Positions 5,456 to 8,373 of a stretch of DNA of 8,373 bases are shown one piece after another (position 1 is the first letter of the stretch; every line of letters begins with the position of its first letter). Position numbers and translations under genes: made by a program. The notes below the pieces were generated by a model that had not been told where the DNA came from, made no database searches, and was given only the letters and a program-made list of their open reading frames with translations. The stretch comes from JALOAT01 sp050179875 (GTDB lineage Bacteria; Pseudomonadota; Gammaproteobacteria; Thiohalomonadales; Thiohalomonadaceae): contig JBFXES010000137.1 in the NCBI GenBank assembly GCA_050179875.1, positions 1 to 8,373 on the forward strand, read 5' to 3'.

Positions 5456-8134
5456 ATGGCACAGCACTATCTGAAGCGGCTCTTCGAGCCCACCAGCGTC
5501 GCCGTTTTCGGCGCCAGCGACCGCGAGGGCTCGGTGGGCGCCCTGGTGTTCAAGAACATGCTGGAGGGTGGCTTCAAGGGCGGGCTTTATCCCATGAATC
5601 CCAAGCACGAGACCGTGCAGGGACAGAAGGCCTTTCCCAACCTCGGCACCCTGCGCAAGCCCGTGGACCTCGCCGTCATCGCCACCCCGGCCCACACGGT
5701 GCCGGGCATCATCGAGGATTGCGGCGAGCACGGCGTCAAGCATGCGGTGATCCTGTCCGCCGGTTTCCGCGAGGTGGGCCCCGAGGGGCGCAAGCTGGAA
5801 AAGGCGGTGCTGGAGACGGCGCGCCGCTACGGCATCCGCTTCGTGGGGCCGAACTGCCTGGGCATCATGCGCCCCTCCCTCGGCGTCAACGCCACCTTCA
5901 ACAAGGGCTCGGCGGCGCCCGGGCGCCTGGCGCTGGTGTCGCAATCCGGCGCGCTGTGCACCGCCATCCTGGACTGGGCCGGGCCCAACGGCGTGGGTTT
6001 CTCGTCGGTGATCTCCACCGGCATCTCGGCCGACCTGGATTTCGGCGAGGTGCTCGATTACCTGGTGGCCGACCCACAGACCGAAAGCATCCTGCTGTAC
6101 ATCGAGGGCATCCACAACGCGCGCTCGTTCATGAGCGGCCTGCGCGCCGCGGCGCGCGTGAAGCCGGTGATCGCGCTCAAGGTGGGTCGCCATGCGGCCG
6201 GCTCCAAGGCCGCCATGTCGCACACCGGCGCGCTGGTGGGCGCCGACGACGTGTTCGAGGCGGCCCTGCGCCGCGCCGGCGTGGTGCGCGGCATGCGCAT
6301 CGGCAACCTGTTCTCCGCGGCGAGCACCCTCGCCGCCCATTACAGGATCCAGGGCCAGCGCCTGGCCGTGGTGACCAACGGCGGCGGCCCTGGCGTCATG
6401 GCCATCGACCGCGCGGCCGATCTGGGCCTGCCCCTGGCGCGCCTGTCCGATCGCACCATCGCCAAGCTCAACGAGTCCCTGCCGCCCACCTGGTCCAAGG
6501 GCAACCCGGTGGACATCATCGGCGACGCCGGGCCCGACCGCTATGCGGTGGCGGTGAAGGCCTGCCTGGAGGACAAGAACGTGGATGGCGTGCTGGTCAT
6601 CCTCACGCCCCAGGCCATGACCCAGCCCACCGAGGTGGCCGAGGCCATCATCGAGGTGAACAAGGGCAACAAGAAGCCGCTGCTTGCCTGCTGGATGGGC
6701 GGGGTGCAGGTGGCCGAGGGGCGCCAGCGCCTGGTGCAGGCGGGTCTGCCCAGTTTCAACACGCCGGAAGCGGGCGTGGAGGGCTTCGATGCCCTCACGT
6801 CCTATTACCAGAACCAGCAACTGCTGTTGCAGACCCCCGGTCCCATCTCCGAGCGCCGCCCGCCCGACGTGGAGGGCGCGCGTCTCATCATCGAGGGCGC
6901 CTTGGCGGAAGGGCGCAAGGTGCTGTCCGAGACCGAATCCAAGGCGGTGCTCGGCGCCTTCCACATCAACGCCACGCGCAGCGTGGTGGTGCGCTCGCCC
7001 AACGAGGCGCTGGTGCAGGCCGAGGCCATGGGCTTCCCGGTGGCGCTCAAGATCAATTCGCCCGACATCACCCACAAGAGCGACGCGGGCGGCGTCATGC
7101 TCGGCATCAGCAACGCCCACGCCGTGCGCACCGCCTACAACGACCTCATCGCCGCGGTGAAGCGCAACCGCCCCAACGCGCGTATCGACGGCGTGACCAT
7201 CCAGCCCATGCTGCGCCGTCCCAACGGGCGCGAACTGCTGGTGGGCATCCTGACCGATCCGGTGTTCGGTCCGGTCATCACCTTCGGCGCCGGCGGCACC
7301 ACCGTGGAGGTGATGGGTGACCGCGCCGTGGCCCTGCCGCCCCTCAACCGCTTTCTTGCCAGCGACATCATCCAGCGCACCCGCATCGCCAAGATGCTGG
7401 GGGCGTTCCGTCACATGCCGCCCGCCAACGTGGAGGCGCTGCAGGAGGTACTGTTGCGCGTCTCGGAGATTGCCTGCGAACTGCCCTGGGTGCAGGAACT
7501 GGACATCAACCCGCTCATCCTGGACGAGCACGGCGCGGTGGCGCTGGATGCGCGCGTGGTGGTGGGTTATTACAGCAGTGCACAGGAGCGGTATGCCCAC
7601 ATGGCCATCTATCCGTATCCGACGCATCTGGTCACCACCTGGCAGCTGCCCGACGGCACCAACCTGCTCATCCGCCCCATCCGGCCGGAGGACGCGGAGA
7701 TCGAGCAGACCTTCGTGCGCAACCTGTCGGAACGCACCAAGTACTTCCGTTTCATGCAGACCCTCGAGGAACTCACGCCGGCCATGCTCACGCGCTTCAC
7801 CCAGATCGACTACGACCGGGAGATGGCGCTCATCGCGGTGATCGAGGAGGACAGCAAGGAAGTGGAGATCGGCGTGTGCCGCTACGTGATCAATCCCGAC
7901 GGCAAGAGCTGCGAGTTCGCCGTGGTGGTCGCGGATGAATGGCAGCGGCGCGGCATCGCGCACCTGCTCATGGGACAGCTCATGGAGGCGGCGCGCCACC
8001 GCGACCTCGAGATCATGGAAGGCAGCGTGCTGTCGAACAACACGGAAATGCTGGCGCTCGCCGAGACGCTCAACTTCACCATCAGCCCGGATCCGGAAGA
8101 CCCGAGCCTGCGGCGGGTGATGAAGCGGCTGTGA
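5456..8134 (+). CDS. pat: Pat/YfiQ-type protein lysine acetyltransferase: NDP-forming acyl-CoA synthetase fused to GNAT
   Basis: An 892-residue cytoplasmic fusion, near the length of enterobacterial Pat (about 886). Residues 1-135 are a CoA-binding Rossmann domain (SVAVFGASDREGSVG), 150-460 succinyl-CoA-synthetase-like domains (VSQSGA at 161-166), 475-705 an ATP-grasp domain (FPVALKINSPDITHKSD, ELDINPLI), and 730-892 a GNAT acetyltransferase. In the GNAT, Glu820 (CEFAVVV) fits the catalytic glutamate and Q-R-R-G-I-A (830-835) the CoA loop. Characterised Pat enzymes acetylate and inactivate acetyl-CoA synthetase. Oddly, SHTGAL (255-260) keeps the phospho-histidine position, which E. coli PatZ has lost, so the synthetase part could be active. 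GAGG five bases before the ATG sets the start. It is divergent from the deacetylase gene, its likely antagonist. Confidence 0.92.
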   Translation: MAQHYLKRLFEPTSVAVFGASDREGSVGALVFKNMLEGGFKGGLYPMNPKHETVQGQKAFPNLGTLRKPVDLAVIATPAHTVPGIIEDCGEHGVKHAVILSAGFREVGPEGRKLEKAVLETARRYGIRFVGPNCLGIMRPSLGVNATFNKGSAAPGRLALVSQSGALCTAILDWAGPNGVGFSSVISTGISADLDFGEVLDYLVADPQTESILLYIEGIHNARSFMSGLRAAARVKPVIALKVGRHAAGSKAAMSHTGALVGADDVFEAALRRAGVVRGMRIGNLFSAASTLAAHYRIQGQRLAVVTNGGGPGVMAIDRAADLGLPLARLSDRTIAKLNESLPPTWSKGNPVDIIGDAGPDRYAVAVKACLEDKNVDGVLVILTPQAMTQPTEVAEAIIEVNKGNKKPLLACWMGGVQVAEGRQRLVQAGLPSFNTPEAGVEGFDALTSYYQNQQLLLQTPGPISERRPPDVEGARLIIEGALAEGRKVLSETESKAVLGAFHINATRSVVVRSPNEALVQAEAMGFPVALKINSPDITHKSDAGGVMLGISNAHAVRTAYNDLIAAVKRNRPNARIDGVTIQPMLRRPNGRELLVGILTDPVFGPVITFGAGGTTVEVMGDRAVALPPLNRFLASDIIQRTRIAKMLGAFRHMPPANVEALQEVLLRVSEIACELPWVQELDINPLILDEHGAVALDARVVVGYYSSAQERYAHMAIYPYPTHLVTTWQLPDGTNLLIRPIRPEDAEIEQTFVRNLSERTKYFRFMQTLEELTPAMLTRFTQIDYDREMALIAVIEEDSKEVEIGVCRYVINPDGKSCEFAVVVADEWQRRGIAHLLMGQLMEAARHRDLEIMEGSVLSNNTEMLALAETLNFTISPDPEDPSLRRVMKRL

Positions 8135-8146
8135 GCCCGATGGTTG

Positions 8147-8179
8147 ACGTCCGCCAATGAACGCAAATAAACGCGAATT
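8147..8179 (+). repeat. B module, left member of pair 3
   Basis: CGTCCGCCAATGAACGCAAA followed by TAAACGCGAAT. It starts 12 bases after the pat stop codon and matches module B of 3971-4004 closely. Confidence 0.75.
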
Positions 8180-8188
8180 GTGCACAGG

Positions 8189-8223
8189 GGGCCGTGCCCG
8201 CCGTTAGGGCCGTGTGCCGCCGG
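8189..8223 (+). repeat. Imperfect direct repeat GGGCCGTG(C/TG)CCGCCG
   Basis: GGGCCGTGCCCGCCG (about 8189-8203) is followed by GGGCCGTGTGCCGCCGG (about 8207-8223). A local duplication of unknown role; not flanked by a T-run, so not an obvious terminator for pat. Confidence 0.35.
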
Positions 8224-8226
8224 ATC

Positions 8227-8248
8227 TGTAGGAGCGGCCTCAGGCCGC
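8227..8248 (+). repeat. REP-like hairpin with GTAG head
   Basis: GTAG (8228-8231) precedes GCGGCC-TCA-GGCCGC (8234-8248), a 6-bp GC stem with a three-base loop. The head-plus-hairpin form is that of RAYT-associated REP elements in Pseudomonas and Xanthomonadaceae. Only one copy is in the window; the RAYT gene would be elsewhere. It may also stabilise the 3' end of the pat transcript. Confidence 0.65.
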
Positions 8249-8321
8249 GATTGTCGCGTACGTGTGAACGCCGCGCCCCGACTCGGCACTTGCTGCATCA
8301 GAAAACAAAACAGGAATAAAT

Positions 8322-8348
8322 CTCCGTGGCCCCCGCGTTCATCCTGTA
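8322..8348 (-). repeat. A module, right member of pair 3
   Basis: On the minus strand it reads ACAGGATGAACGCGGGGGCC then ACGGAGA, matching 3941-3970 with a two-base deletion and a few substitutions. It faces 8147-8179. The 239 bases after pat hold no gene that can be supported. Confidence 0.65.
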
Positions 8349-8373
8349 TACCGCGCTGCTTGAAAGAACCACC

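Noticed and set aside
5381..8185. A 934-codon open frame on the minus strand covering all of pat
   Set aside because: It is the antisense of a clear Pat protein, is rich in His, Gly and Arg as expected for the shadow of GC-rich codons, shows no family motifs, and its first residues translate the B repeat.
8359..8365. CTTGAAA, a perfect sigma-32 -35 hexamer at the right edge
   Set aside because: A seven-base match alone is weak and the matching -10 would lie outside the window.

Overview
This is a GC-rich chromosomal segment that looks gammaproteobacterial, of the purple-sulfur or sulfur-oxidising kind. The reasons are a Pat/YfiQ-type protein acetyltransferase, a Dnr-like Crp/Fnr regulator, a GTAG-headed REP hairpin, and the short 'AATGAACGCAAAT' and 'CCACGGAG' intergenic repeats common in such genomes. 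The assignment is an inference; the window carries no rRNA or other marker gene.

Layout. At 1-170 there is a repeat block interrupted by a 110-bp miniature transposable element. Next come a small heat-shock protein gene (171-683, minus) and a divergent intergenic region with two dyads. The genes egtB (922-2208) and egtD (2205-3158) overlap by 4 nt; they encode the sulfoxide synthase and the histidine methyltransferase of ergothioneine synthesis. On the same strand, 83 bp further on, is a Crp/Fnr-family regulator (3242-3934). The 352 bp between its stop and the next gene (3935-4286) consist almost wholly of repeats. A histone-deacetylase-family deacetylase gene follows (4287-5207, minus). It is divergent from a large acyl-CoA-synthetase/GNAT fusion of the Pat type (5456-8134, plus). 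The right end (8135-8373) is again repeats.

Two functional pairs stand out. egtB and egtD are translationally coupled and provide the two core steps of ergothioneine synthesis; egtA, egtC and egtE are not in the window. The Pat-like acetyltransferase and the HDAC-family deacetylase form a back-to-back candidate writer/eraser pair for lysine acetylation, analogous to pat/ldaA of Rhodopseudomonas and acuA/acuC of Bacillus. Unlike E. coli PatZ, this Pat homologue keeps the histidine that is phosphorylated in true NDP-forming acyl-CoA synthetases.

The least expected structure is in the non-coding DNA. One composite repeat family occurs in all three larger gaps after the regulator gene, each time as an inward-facing inverted pair. 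A relative of it next to the heat-shock gene was hit by the miniature element, and the copy at 4022-4075 preserves the matching empty site.
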